Assembly: GCA_013399895.1 (NCBI GenBank)
Contig: VXBA01001435.1
Location: 124,362 to 188,361, forward strand
From: Serilophus lunatus
Taxonomy: Eukaryota; Chordata; Aves; Passeriformes; Eurylaimidae
Direction of reading: 5' to 3'
Length of the DNA stretch: 64,000 bases
Shown in pieces: positions 49,101 through 53,697 of this stretch. Made by a program: the position numbers and the translations under genes. The notes under the pieces were generated by a model that was not told the DNA's origin, made no database searches, and saw only the letters and a program-made list of their open reading frames with translations. Position 1 is the first letter of the stretch. Every line of letters starts with the position of its first letter.

Positions 49101-51903
49101 TGATGAACAAGTCATACCCCTCTGTGCTAGAAACATCTACTTTTTCTATGCAAGCAGATAACAGCTGCTGAGCCTAAAATGCAGATGTGTGAGCAAAGTT
49201 AGCATTCACACCGAATATCTACGGACACAAATCACACCCATGCCACTACTTCAGGAAATGTCCTTTGTCATATCCTACTTCATCATATATTATATCAGCA
49301 TAATTCCCATAAAACACTAAGAGTAGCTGAGTAGCTGTTCCAAATTTTATTTTGTAGGCCAATCAATAAAACTTGAGCAATAGTGACAGTAATTACTACA
49401 AGTTCCCTCTAGGACAGTAACAACAAATGCTACACAAGTCATTCATACAAACAGTTAAAACTTAAGACATATTAAAGACAAGCAATGAGAAGACCCTTGT
49501 TGCCTAATGCTTTCTCTTCAAAAGGATTCATTCAGCTTTACAGACAAAAAGTGAGAGCAAGAACAAATGCCTGAGATTTTTCTGAGCAGCTTTGTATCTT
49601 CAAAAAGGTAGATGATAATGGAACAACAGTGCAACAAAATTAGAGACAAATTACTTACAGTGCTAATAGAGTGAAGCTGAAAAATGAGGCAGAAAAAACC
49701 CAGGCTAGCTTAGAAACCAGAAATTCTTAAAACTCAGAAATAATCCAGCTAGAAAAGAATGCTATAAACATCCATTTGTAGATTTTTTTCTTCCAAGTTT
49801 CATGTGTTACCAGCTTATCTCTCTGCCAGCTAACATGTTGACAGGTAAGATTCAGAAGTATGCTTTATGTGCAAAGCACAGAGCTTCTGTTTTAGGTGGG
49901 TTAACTACTGAAAACTATTATAGGAATTCTTTCAAGTTAGAAACACAGGGAAATATTTCCCAAGGACAGTGGCCAGTCAGTCTCCCTTAAACACTCACAA
50001 ACTGCTTCAAACAGAATGGGCCAAATGGCCCCTTGGTTACATCCTTGGGAAGTTCATGGGAAGAAAGACAGAAATAAGGCAAAACACTCCACTAGCTAAG
50101 GCTGCATCTGTTTCCCAAATTTCAATTAAAATACAGTTACAATTTTTGTAGCATCTCATACTTCCCAAATCTCTTGCATATGATAGAAGAACAAGAGGGT
50201 CAAAGTTCCAAAATGTACAGTGTTTTATGGGGAATTGAAAACGGCATAGAGGTTGCTTCATAACCTGTCAAGGCTGTTGATTAGAAATGCATGAAGATGC
50301 ACTGCATTACCAGCAGGTCAAACATATTAGACTACTTAAGTGAAAAAATTTGCAAAAAAGTTCTAGAGACAAACAAAAAATAAACACTCTTGCTTGAATA
50401 AGAGGTCTATATTTCTTTATGATGAAAGAGATGGACTGATGGGGTTTATGATATTTACTAAATTTTTCCAAGGCCTGAGTGACCTCGTCTTTAAAGGGAA
50501 GAAATGAAGACTGCCAATGTTTTGCCTCCTATTTCACTGATTTGGCCATAAATTTCCCAAATCTATTCCTACTGAACTATAATTTCCAGGTTTGTTTTTT
50601 TTTTTCTCTACAGGAAGGACCTTTACAGAGAAGTGCTGTATTTTATCCTTGAAATAAGGGCCTGTAAACGCTTTGGAACAAAAGAATCTTTAGCTAAAAC
50701 TGATACAAACTTACAGGTTGTACTGAACCATGTGAGACTGCAACTCAGTGACAGCAAAACTTATGAAAGGAAATCCTGACCTCCGTCAGCTTCTTCACAC
50801 TCGGCCACACACACCAAGATTCTTTAGTTACCAACAAAGGGTGCAAAAATTATGCCAGTGCAGTAAGGCAAAAGCTTGAGGAACCTGGAAAGCTCTCTAC
50901 AGAGACCTTTATGAAGCAACTTTTTACTGCTGTTACTGCTTCTTAAGACAAGTAGTTAAAAACCTCACATATAACACACATTCTTGTATCATAGTAAGTG
51001 CCTGTTACTCAATACTCCAAGAGCACATAAATATTTGATATCAATGCTGAAGGTAAACAAATGCAACAAAATCCTAAGCATTACACTCTAAGCAGGAATG
51101 TTTACATTAGCTTCTCTTAAAGTGATACTAGAATGCTCAAACCAGGAAGTATCACATAACAGCTAGTCCAAACACAAAAGGGAAACCAGGTTTTCAGGGA
51201 AAAAAAGTCTTTTGTGAGACCAGCTGACCTAGATAGAAAGCTCAGACTCCAGCACTAATTCTTCACATGCAGAAACACTGTATTAGCTGATTTTCATGGT
51301 CTGTCTTTCCCTGAAAATCTATAACCAAAAACCAAACCAAACACCCCCCCACCCCCCCCTCAAAATCCCACCAACAAAAGAACCCCAAAAAAAACCCCAG
51401 CAACAAAAATCAAGGACGCCTAACAGCCCAGAATGATTTCTAGAAGTGCATACAGGTTCCATACACAAGCACTGACACATCTCAGAAAACGTGTCCTTAT
51501 CTCTGGTCACTAAAATGCTGTTTCATCTGAAAACACGTGCTCTTGAGACACACTTTTATTTGTTTGAGATACTGAAAAAAGCTGTGGCGCTATCACAGCT
51601 AAAAATTAAGAAACTTTTCCATTACACACCGTTAATATTACCCTTGAAACTCAGGGTCAAACATCTGGTTTCAGTATTTCTGACAGAGTTATTTACATAC
51701 CTCCTCCCCCCCCCCCAACACACATCTTACCTCTGTAACTGGCAATTCAAGCTGAACCACATCATCTTGTTTAGAAACAGGCGTTTGCAGAGCTGTGTCT
51801 AACAGTAAGATGCCATTGAGATCTTTCCTACATCCCACTGCGTAATCATCCACAAAGATCACTTTATCCACAGCAGAAATATACTGACATTTCACCCGTC
51901 CAC
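2430..51903 (-). CDS. BIRC6: BIRC6 (BRUCE/Apollon), partial: coding exons 2-31
   Basis: This is a giant cytoplasmic and Golgi/midbody-associated inhibitor of apoptosis. By family knowledge it combines a BIR domain, which binds caspases and SMAC-type IAP antagonists, with a C-terminal UBC domain, so that it acts as an E2/E3 hybrid loaded by UBA6 and ubiquitinates caspases, SMAC, HTRA2 and LC3. The sequence shows thirty GT-AG exons on the minus strand whose lengths sum to 6186 bases and 2062 codons with no stop. The frame enters in phase 1 (last base of exon 1 off the right edge) and leaves in phase 1 at exon 31. The translation matches my memory of human BIRC6 nearly residue for residue over long blocks. 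Counting a human-like exon 1 of about 112 residues, the window holds residues about 112-2173 of some 4850. The promoter, start codon and UBC domain are outside. Exon numbers assume the mammalian scheme. Confidence 0.97.
2564..3476 (-). other. BIRC6 intron 30
   Basis: 913 bases, AT-rich, no recognisable repeat or second gene. Confidence 0.85.
3477..3696 (-). CDS. BIRC6: BIRC6 exon 30
   Basis: 220 bases: completes Gly, 72 codons from HSVPVVLQSTFHAQ to LLIFPQD, then AG of a split Arg codon. Helical repeats with the strongly conserved CGGERWWGQFLSNVLQELYN. The acceptor is TTTTTTTAAAAG and the donor is GTAAGG. Confidence 0.96.
3697..4773 (-). other. BIRC6 intron 29
   Basis: 1077 bases. Holds an old antisense CR1 3' end (4545-4665) and a T14 run near 4018. 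Nothing else recognised. Confidence 0.85.
4545..4665 (+). mobile_element. CR1 LINE 3' end fragment, old
   Basis: About 120 bases matching the CR1 3' end: CAACCTGGCCTAGTGGAAG, CTCTGCCCATGGCAGGGTG, then AAGGTCCCTTCCAACTCAAA and a degenerate ATTCTA/ATGATGC tail. It lies in intron 29, antisense to BIRC6. Confidence 0.88.
4774..5120 (-). CDS. BIRC6: BIRC6 exon 29
   Basis: 347 bases: completes Arg, 115 codons from YNLACHRLEILLQS to LLSLLHSSN, then one base of Gly. All-helical armadillo-like sequence rich in Leu, including QDCIQLQLQLNLAHHAVQRL. The acceptor is TTCCCTTTAG and the donor is GTTAGT. The SRKTLKEQSDPKDL loop is the most diverged part compared with mammals. Confidence 0.96.
5418..5626 (-). 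CDS. BIRC6: BIRC6 exon 28
   Basis: 209 bases: 69 codons from ITVIGRYGSTNARAK to LQEDIQC, then AG of a split Arg codon. It completes the beta-sandwich (IPLGFYYGHTYILPFE) and starts a long helix (DIDQHLAMMVALQED). The acceptor is CTCTTTCAG and the donor is GTGAGA. Confidence 0.95.
5804..6018 (-). CDS. BIRC6: BIRC6 exon 27 (discoidin-like beta-sandwich)
   Basis: 215 bases: completes Gly, then 71 codons from ARRFVTLDFGRPILL to PPPVCRFMK, phase 0. The pattern RRFVTLDFGRPILLTDVLIP, then strand SIDIWTL and a closing CRFMK-ITVIGRYG with the next exon, is like F5/8-type or CBM32-like sandwiches. Structures of BIRC6 contain such modules; the ligand, if any, is not known to me. The acceptor is TTCCTCTAG and the donor is GTAAAA. 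Confidence 0.95.
6019..6982 (-). other. BIRC6 introns 26 and 25
   Basis: Introns of 470 and 394 bases on either side of exon 26 (6489-6588). Both are AT-rich, with nothing recognised beyond splice signals. Confidence 0.85.
6489..6588 (-). CDS. BIRC6: BIRC6 exon 26
   Basis: 100 bases: 33 codons from NPLGSGLALAISHASH to IIIERMHS, then one base of Gly. It leads into the discoidin-like sandwich of exons 27-28. The acceptor is TTCCTCAG and the donor is GTAAAA. Confidence 0.94.
6983..7297 (-). CDS. BIRC6: BIRC6 exon 25 (coiled-coil end, poly-Ala, Pro-rich linker)
   Basis: 315 bases, exactly 105 codons, phase 0 at both ends, so it is a symmetric cassette. KAKLEAKLHQTT ends the coiled coil. An eight-residue Ala stretch broken by one Ser follows, coded by a GCN-rich run at 7241-7265. 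Then comes a Pro/Thr-rich stretch (PPTPKTTPLFMTPPLTPPNE) and AVINAELAQLFPGSV. The acceptor is CTCCACAG and the donor is GTAAGT. The poly-Ala run is about the same length as in mammals from memory. Confidence 0.95.
7887..8074 (-). CDS. BIRC6: BIRC6 exon 24 (glutamine-rich coiled coil)
   Basis: 188 bases: completes Met, then 62 codons from STFGVTPAVGG to LKLQQQ, phase 0. A Gly/Ser/Ala-rich linker leads into a heptad-like helix, SAEQQLQVLQEKQQQLLKLQ, predicted to be a coiled coil that continues into exon 25. The donor CAG-GTTGGA is weak for this gene. A GTTTGTTTGTTT pyrimidine/G tract precedes the acceptor. Confidence 0.95.
8588..8722 (-). CDS. BIRC6: BIRC6 exon 23
   Basis: 135 bases: completes Gly, 44 codons from NGKISSCAAAEGSF to RIERDDA, and the first base (A) of the next Met; phase 1 at both ends. 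Contains TGLLEVEPLHFTCVSTSDG, a beta-rich stretch. The acceptor is TCTTTCAG and the donor is GTACGT. Confidence 0.95.
9483..9616 (-). CDS. BIRC6: BIRC6 exon 22
   Basis: 134 bases: completes Arg, 44 codons from YGLYSSPFDPVLFD to DEIDLSDVLS, then one base of Gly. It is a conserved Pro/Phe segment followed by an acidic tail. The acceptor is TTTCTAG and the donor is GTACGT. It joins correctly to exon 21 across the 4.7 kb repeat-bearing intron, so the chimeric element has not broken the reading frame. Confidence 0.95.
10796..10832. repeat. ACCATCTAAACC-type repeat in CR1 3' UTR
   Basis: Degenerate tandem units CCATCTAAACCATTTAAACC then CATCTAAACCAT. The same array occurs at 29873-29907 in the sister CR1 copy, so it is part of the subfamily consensus rather than a local expansion. 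Confidence 0.85.
10969..11016. other. assembly gap (48 Ns)
   Basis: A run of 48 undetermined bases inside the chimeric CR1 element. The flanks correspond to bases 30043 and about 30355 of the sister CR1 copy. The sister copy has about 310 bases between those points, so the gap size is probably nominal and too small unless this copy has an internal deletion. Confidence 0.99.
11505..11930 (-). mobile_element. CR1 LINE, older-type 5' portion (chimera part 2)
   Basis: A second CR1 reverse-transcriptase segment in the same orientation, directly upstream (on the minus strand) of the young portion. It covers an intact FADDTKLG box, a small deletion after DLDRLD, and the conserved stretch up to CVQFWAPQ. 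It then jumps back to an earlier part of the open frame (RVMVNGVMSSW) in the neighbouring segment. By eye it is about 88% identical to the matching stretch of the copy at 29791-30945, so it comes from another subfamily. Part of the reverse-transcriptase region is thus present twice, head to tail. Confidence 0.9.
14312..14459 (-). CDS. BIRC6: BIRC6 exon 21
   Basis: 148 bases: completes Gly, 48 codons from SVYWYFVLLNYVKDED to MEALLQT, then AG of a split Arg codon. The helices VYWYFVLLNYV and ASLLTAVSRQL are almost unchanged from mammals. The acceptor is AAATGCAG and the donor is GTACTA. The following intron carries the chimeric CR1 element and the assembly gap. Confidence 0.95.
14460..15692 (-). 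other. BIRC6 intron 20
   Basis: 1233 bases, no recognised repeat, with an A-rich stretch near 14525-14550. Confidence 0.85.
15693..15790 (-). CDS. BIRC6: BIRC6 exon 20
   Basis: 98 bases: completes Ser, then 32 codons from NGRCDPSQQGFGSV to AAATG, and one base of Gly. GSVLLKALLDNM is the conserved helix. The acceptor is CTTTGTAG and the donor is GTATGT. It corresponds to about residues 1427-1458. Confidence 0.94.
16055..16186 (-). CDS. BIRC6: BIRC6 exon 19
   Basis: 132 bases: completes Ser, 43 codons from SKEGNDSLLSKTRK to RFLALCI, then AG of a split Ser codon. Helical segment with the conserved CFFEAGRSIAHKCARFL stretch. It is phase-2 symmetric. The acceptor is TTTTTACAG and the donor is GTCAGT. 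Confidence 0.95.
16298..16459 (-). CDS. BIRC6: BIRC6 exon 18
   Basis: 162 bases: completes Arg, 53 codons from VQRCAMLQFSEFHEK to AGVYSNGPG, then AG of a split Ser codon; phase 2 at both ends (symmetric). Amphipathic helices of the central helical repeats. The acceptor follows a CTCCTCCC tract; the donor is GTAAGG. The next intron is only 111 bases. Confidence 0.95.
16460..18010 (-). other. BIRC6 introns 17 and 16
   Basis: Introns of 864 and 556 bases around exon 17 (17324-17454). No repeat or additional gene recognised. Confidence 0.85.
17324..17454 (-). CDS. BIRC6: BIRC6 exon 17
   Basis: 131 bases: 43 codons from EKPSSKIEATNSS to KKTSISKE, then AG of a split Arg codon. The first half is a polar linker that differs from mammals. 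The second half, LLQEVSVTIRRFKKTSIS, is the conserved start of the armadillo-like helical section. The acceptor is CATCAG and the donor GTCAGT is non-consensus at position 3. Confidence 0.93.
18011..18189 (-). CDS. BIRC6: BIRC6 exon 16
   Basis: 179 bases: completes Gly, then 59 codons from MAGGKYRSFLIHVK to AKVAAGK, phase 0 at the end. The opening strand KYRSFLIHVKAV closes the beta-rich region. The rest is a basic, flexible linker leading to the helical middle of the protein. The acceptor is CTTTTAG and the donor is GTAATG. Confidence 0.95.
18470..18601 (-). CDS. BIRC6: BIRC6 exon 15
   Basis: 132 bases: completes Cys, then 43 codons from LRLCPFLEEHKED to TLTSPKLVK, and one base of Gly. Strands LCGPVWLATGLDL and GMLTLTSP are strongly conserved against the mammalian sequence. 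The acceptor is TTTTTTTAAG and the donor is GTAAAC. It corresponds to about residues 1182-1224. Confidence 0.95.
18602..19800 (-). other. BIRC6 intron 14
   Basis: 1199 bases. A possible short CR1 tail at 19108-19165 is the only recognisable element. Confidence 0.8.
19108..19165 (-). mobile_element. CR1 LINE tail remnant
   Basis: A short stretch, AGAATGGTTTGGTTTGGAAA followed by TGACCTTCACAGTCATGCTC, resembles the extreme 3' end of older CR1 families. It is short and diverged, so the call is tentative. Confidence 0.55.
19801..19932 (-). CDS. BIRC6: BIRC6 exon 14 (tandem-acceptor exon)
   Basis: 132 bases if the first AG is used: two bases completing Glu, 43 codons from AAVDRQITFPLSPSH to MDVEEPQ, and one base of Cys. 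The acceptor region reads TAG-AAG-CAG-CAG-TAG, so five in-frame AG choices exist, each removing one residue at the start. The mammalian protein as I remember it goes almost directly from GKVN-A into LNIEVE. The VDRQITFPLSPSH stretch therefore looks like a longer 5' end of this exon. The donor is GTAAGT. The exact 5' boundary is the least certain in the gene. Confidence 0.88.
19933..22666 (-). other. BIRC6 intron 13
   Basis: 2734 bases ending in the exon 14 tandem acceptor series. No repeat or additional exon recognised. Open frames near 21664-22145 are short and unconvincing. Confidence 0.85.
22667..22827 (-). CDS. BIRC6: BIRC6 exon 13
   Basis: 161 bases: completes Ser, then 53 codons from NSWDEHVFELVLPK to GLGKVN, ending with one base (G) of the next codon. 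Alternating hydrophobic strands (FELVLP, HVDFKFVL, IQVTLL) suggest a beta-sandwich. The acceptor is ACCAACAG, itself followed by CAACAG; the donor is GTAAGA. The codon completed by exon 14 depends on which of its tandem acceptors is used. Confidence 0.95.
22828..27359 (-). other. BIRC6 intron 12
   Basis: 4532 bases. Contains a CR1 3' fragment (25066-25328) with a small ATC repeat; otherwise AT-rich unique-looking sequence. Confidence 0.85.
25066..25328 (-). mobile_element. CR1 LINE 3' fragment
   Basis: About 260 bases from the 3' end of a CR1. The translation includes RRFKLDIRKNFFTERG and WNGLPREVMESPSVDVFK, the conserved C-terminus of CR1 ORF2, followed by its 3' UTR (AAGGTTGGAAAAGACC on the plus strand). 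A short ATC microsatellite (25151-25171) sits in the UTR. It lies in intron 12. Confidence 0.92.
27360..27585 (-). CDS. BIRC6: BIRC6 exon 12 (beta-rich segment with Gln/His-rich run)
   Basis: 226 bases: 74 codons from VDLLVDQPFSLET to TWKLQTD, then AG of a split Ser codon. It carries a Gln/Arg/His-rich run, QQEQQQRRHPQHLHQQHHGD. It is clearly GC-richer than the introns around it. The acceptor is TTACTCAG; the donor GTGGGG is unusual but G-rich. The segment belongs to the beta-sandwich region after the propeller (about residues 1009-1082). The Gln/His run is shared with the mammalian protein as I recall it, so it is not a lineage-specific expansion. Confidence 0.95.
28360..28448. repeat. A/C-rich low-complexity tract
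   Basis: About 90 bases of AAAACAAAACCCAC / CCAAACCAAAAACC-type simple sequence in intron 11. It explains the odd Gly/Phe-rich frame on the minus strand here. Confidence 0.85.
29791..30945 (-). mobile_element. CR1 LINE, 5'-truncated, nearly intact RT 3' half
   Basis: A 1.15 kb copy in BIRC6 sense orientation within intron 11. The long frame 29896-30825 encodes the CR1 reverse-transcriptase core from GVPQGSVLGPVLF through the catalytic FADDTKL box to the C-terminal WNGLPREVVES motif and a stop. Upstream, VSHNKVLVKLMDCGLDG is in another frame: an extra base near 30797 (GGCCAGTTCACC against GGCCGGTCACC in the sister copy) breaks it. The element lacks the 5' UTR, ORF1 and endonuclease. The 3' end carries a degenerate ACCATCTAAACC repeat and a TTCTGTGTAATT tail. 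It cannot move on its own. Confidence 0.94.
29873..29907. repeat. ACCATCTAAACC-type repeat in CR1 3' UTR
   Basis: Same degenerate 11-12 base repeat as at 10796-10832, inside the 3' UTR of the CR1 copy in intron 11. Confidence 0.85.
32215..32364 (-). CDS. BIRC6: BIRC6 exon 11
   Basis: 150 bases: two bases completing Gly, 49 codons from GELHFLQIGGTCDDIDE to SSPGIT, then one base of the next Gly. Phase 1 at both ends makes it a symmetric exon. A last propeller strand (ELHFLQIGG) passes into an acidic then Ser/Pro-rich linker. The acceptor is GATTTTAG and the donor is GTAAAT. Confidence 0.95.
32969..33325 (-). mobile_element. CR1 LINE 3' fragment, older
   Basis: An older, diverged CR1 3' end in intron 10. 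The left end has the classic octamer-like tail (TCATAGAACCATAGAACC on the plus strand), followed by GGTTTGAAAAGACC and CTCCAGGGATGGTGACTACA. The coding remnant has several substitutions and small indels. Matches fade after about 33325. Confidence 0.9.
34152..34190. repeat. T16G23 homopolymer pair
   Basis: Sixteen Ts are followed directly by 23 Gs, then AGAGGGGAAGGGAGG. The G tract can form a G-quadruplex on the plus strand (C-rich in the BIRC6 transcript). The exact lengths are prone to sequencing and polymerase slippage errors. Confidence 0.95.
40098..41492 (-). CDS. BIRC6: BIRC6 exon 10 (large 1395-base exon)
   Basis: 465 codons' worth of sequence in one exon, with split Gly codons at both ends: 464 whole codons from HTSQKETMEVSLD to LCACTK (about residues 494-957). 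It opens with a helical segment, then a Ser-rich disordered stretch (SPATSPVSSNSQRSLDG; SEQGSTDNESCTNSEL). It then returns to beta-strand, propeller-like sequence, including LGHLVITTQGGYVKILDLSN, another WD-type blade. The acceptor is TTTTAAAG and the donor is GTAAGA. Family structures place this in the N-terminal propeller with the BIR domain inserted. No frame break is visible. Confidence 0.97.
41493..43927 (-). other. BIRC6 introns 9 and 8
   Basis: Introns of 649 and 1727 bases around the tiny exon 9 (42142-42200). No repeat or gene recognised. Confidence 0.85.
42142..42200 (-). CDS. BIRC6: BIRC6 exon 9 (acidic serine linker, 59 bases)
   Basis: The smallest exon here: 59 bases, 19 complete codons (DDLLEDSDSEEHSRSESVT) with split codons at both ends. 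The acidic and serine-rich stretch looks disordered and has casein-kinase-2-like sites (S-D-S-E-E). The acceptor, after an eight-T tract, is TTTTCAG and the donor is GTAGGT. Its length is not a multiple of three, so skipping would break the frame. Confidence 0.93.
43928..44088 (-). CDS. BIRC6: BIRC6 exon 8
   Basis: 161 bases: 53 codons from VHLKFEINAYDPAI to DIPKLEGD, then AG of a split Ser codon. It continues the propeller strand after the WD motif and then enters a polar, serine-rich linker (SSSCSD). The acceptor is TTTCTCAG and the donor is GTATGC. It corresponds to about residues 420-472. Confidence 0.95.
44191..44413 (-). CDS. BIRC6: BIRC6 exon 7 (BIR zinc site completed; WD-like repeat)
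   Basis: 223 bases: one base completing Trp, then 74 codons ending DVSKLMK in phase 0. It opens SEHERHSPNCPF, giving the remaining ligands His (about 348) and Cys (about 355). The spacing across exons 6-7 is exactly C-x2-C-x16-H-x6-C, so the BIR domain is intact. The C-terminal part, FLAAATKRGKICIWDV, has the alternating strand pattern and IWD ending of a WD40 blade, consistent with the BIR domain being inserted into a beta-propeller. Intron 7 that follows is only 102 bases. Confidence 0.96.
45493..45575 (-). CDS. BIRC6: BIRC6 exon 6 (BIR zinc site, first two cysteines)
   Basis: 83 bases: 27 codons from PASSGDDRAMCFTC to EPTDEP, then TG of a split Trp codon. CFTC supplies the first two zinc ligands of the C-x2-C-x16-H-x6-C motif (about Cys328 and Cys331). 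The CWEPTDEPW stretch corresponds to the peptide-binding groove of BIR domains. The acceptor is CATAG and the donor is GTAAGT. Skipping would shift the frame and destroy the domain. Confidence 0.96.
46711..46822 (-). CDS. BIRC6: BIRC6 exon 5 (BIR domain, first part)
   Basis: 112 bases: one base completing Arg, then 37 codons ending AQAGFYHQ in phase 0. The stretch RRETFTSWPHVG followed by AQAGFYH is the typical first half of a BIR fold (a conserved Arg, an F/W pair, then a Gly-Phe-Tyr before the zinc ligands). The acceptor is TTTCTAG and the donor is GTAAAAG. The zinc ligands follow in exons 6 and 7. Confidence 0.96.
48434..48627 (-). CDS. BIRC6: BIRC6 exon 4
   Basis: 194 bases: 64 codons from WATVTFHLPHHVLKS to GPGRSVD, plus AG of a split Arg codon. 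The acceptor is GATTTAG; the donor GTATAT is weaker than the consensus. It encodes the segment that leads directly into the BIR domain (about residues 216-279), with a helical VNELKKINQN stretch. Near-identity to the mammalian protein identifies it. Confidence 0.95.
49036..49173 (-). CDS. BIRC6: BIRC6 exon 3
   Basis: 138 bases, exactly 46 codons, phase 0 at both ends, so it could be skipped without a frame change. It starts AQQLLSACIEKVD and ends ANHKVAK. The acceptor is CATTTTAG and the donor is GTAAGAA. It belongs to the N-terminal region before the BIR domain (about residues 170-215). It is predicted helical from the leucine and lysine spacing and has no catalytic motif. Confidence 0.95.
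51321..51410. repeat. A/C-rich low-complexity tract
   Basis: ACCAAAAACCAAACC-type sequence followed by C7-A-C8 and more A/C-rich sequence, in intron 2. It produces a spurious Gly/Trp/Phe-rich reading frame on the other strand. Confidence 0.85.
51701..51716. repeat. C-run next to exon 2 donor
   Basis: CTCCTCCCCCCCCCCC on the plus strand, so the BIRC6 pre-mRNA has a G-run starting 14 bases after the exon 2 donor. G-runs at this distance are known intronic splicing enhancers in vertebrates. Whether this one acts so is inference. Confidence 0.85.
51731..51903 (-). CDS. BIRC6: BIRC6 exon 2 (WD40-like region)
   Basis: 173 bases: two bases completing a split Gly codon, then 57 codons beginning GRVKCQYISAVDK and ending LELPVTE in phase 0. 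The acceptor is AAACCAG and the donor is GTAAGA. It encodes strands of the N-terminal beta-propeller-like region, about residues 113-169 by human-like counting. The matching mammalian segment reads GGQVKCQYIS, so the boundary agrees. A run of eleven Cs on the plus strand (Gs in the transcript) lies 14 to 24 bases inside the following intron. Confidence 0.95.
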
Positions 51904-53464
51904 CTGGTTTAGCTACAAAGGGAAAGACAAAAAGGAAGATCCAATTAGAAAACAGCTTTTATATAGAAGACTTTTAATAGCTCTTTGGGAAAATAATACA
52001 CCACTTTGGCAATGTTTTCTTCCTGAGATGATCAAAACCTAGCATTTTAGCTACCACAACTGTCACCAAACTTTTATATTTCCTACACTATAAAACTAAC
52101 TACCAAAATCTATACACATCCCTTCAACAACTGCAGCCATTTTATTCCCATAATGGAAGCCATTATCCAAGTCCTGCTCCTACCAGAAGTCCCAAACTAG
52201 TGTTTTCAAGCCTAATGTAGATACCTAGTATACTTGATATTAGCTGACAGTCAATAATAAGAATTGAACTGTACAAATCAGCACAAAAGCCGAGACAAAG
52301 TTGCTGAACTACCCACTAAGGCTGATTGATATATTTCATCAAGCAAAACAATATTCAAACTTTTGAAAACTAAGTCCAGCATGGAACATGTACCAACATT
52401 ACACCGACACTAAGAGAGCTTATTTCTACTCAGCGCTGCACATGTGATGTCAGTAACAGGCTTGAGAAGTTTGGTAGGGGCTGAGGAAGACTGTCAGCAG
52501 ATAAACAGGGAAAGGCTGTGGCAATGGATACTATCCCCAGAAATGTTTAATGTTACTCGACACTATTACTATTATATAAGTGTCTGAGGCTGGAAGGACT
52601 GTAAAACTCAATGCAATCCATGCAATATTGCTACCTGTATAGAAGGCAAACTGATTTGTTTCACAGAAAGCGTCAGCTGCTGCTACAGAAGAGGATTGTA
52701 GGAAAGTTATAAGTATATGGACACATTCTCCAAAGGGCAAAGCCAAAATTCCTGCATTGTCAGCATAGATATCTTCTTGTTGCACAGGAGTTTCATTAAA
52801 TTTTGCATCAATCATATCCCATTCCTGTTCTCCTCTTCCCTCAGTCACTGGATACTGTTTTTATTATAAATAATTAAAAATCCCCATTTCAGTAGCAAGC
52901 ATACAGGGAAACACCCAGGTCAGGACAGCTACATAATTCTGTCATCCTCACACTTTGATACAGCTAAATGGAAATTAAAGCTTCTCGAAATATTATGGCA
53001 CATGAATCTGACCACACTACATTTCTGGTATCCTCTCTCCAAAATGCAGGTCAAGGACAGCTGTCAGCTGCCCTTCTCATCCAAATTTTTGGAAGAATGA
53101 CTCATATAGTCTCAAAACACAGAACATACGCCTTGGCCCACATTAAACACACTGCAATAGTAATTATTGCTATAACAGACAGAACCACTTCAAGAGCCCT
53201 GGAATCACTTGAGAATTGCAAAGTCTTCAGTCCTTCCTCACCAAAAAAGGGTTCTTAGAATGGCAAATCAACGAGTTTCCAAATGTGGTTTTGCCAATAC
53301 ATTTAAATTCCTCACACAAGACTTTCTACAGACAATACAGCTGCAGGCAAGGAAGAAAGTCATTCTACAGGAAAATTATGTCTTTTATAAAAATTCAAAT
53401 ACGAGTTGTAATGGCTTTAAAACTATTAGTTCCAACAATGTACTGGAAACTATTATGTAACTGA

Positions 53465-53697
53465 ATTTCAGAGGAGGTTTAGACTGGGTGTTAGGAAAAA
53501 CTTTTTCACAGAAAGAGGGATTTCCCATTGGAATGGGCTGCCCAGGGAGGTGGTGGAGTCACCGTCCCGGGATGCGTTTAAGAAGAGATTGGATGAGGTA
53601 CTTAGTGCCATGATTTAGGTGATGGGATGGTGTTGGGTAATGGGTGGGACTCAATGATCTCAATGGTCTTTTCCAACCTTGTTAACTGTGTGATTGG
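53465..53697 (+). mobile_element. CR1 LINE 3' fragment
   Basis: A 5'-truncated CR1 antisense to BIRC6 in intron 1. The frame reads RRFRLGVRKNFFTERGISHW, continues through NGLPREVVESPSRDAF, and stops at TAG (about 53616), followed by about 80 bases of 3' UTR ending CAATGGTCTTTTCCAACCTTG and a short tail. The reading frame of this end is uninterrupted, suggesting moderate age. Confidence 0.93.

Larger units (their letters stand above)
48628..51730 (-). other. BIRC6 introns 3 and 2
   Basis: Introns of 408 and 2557 bases around exon 3 (49036-49173). Intron 2 holds an A/C-rich tract (51321-51410) and the C-run beside the exon 2 donor. Confidence 0.85.

Noticed and set aside
51319..51510. Trp/Gly-rich minus-strand frame
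   Set aside because: Translation of the C-run and A/C-rich low-complexity sequence in intron 2.
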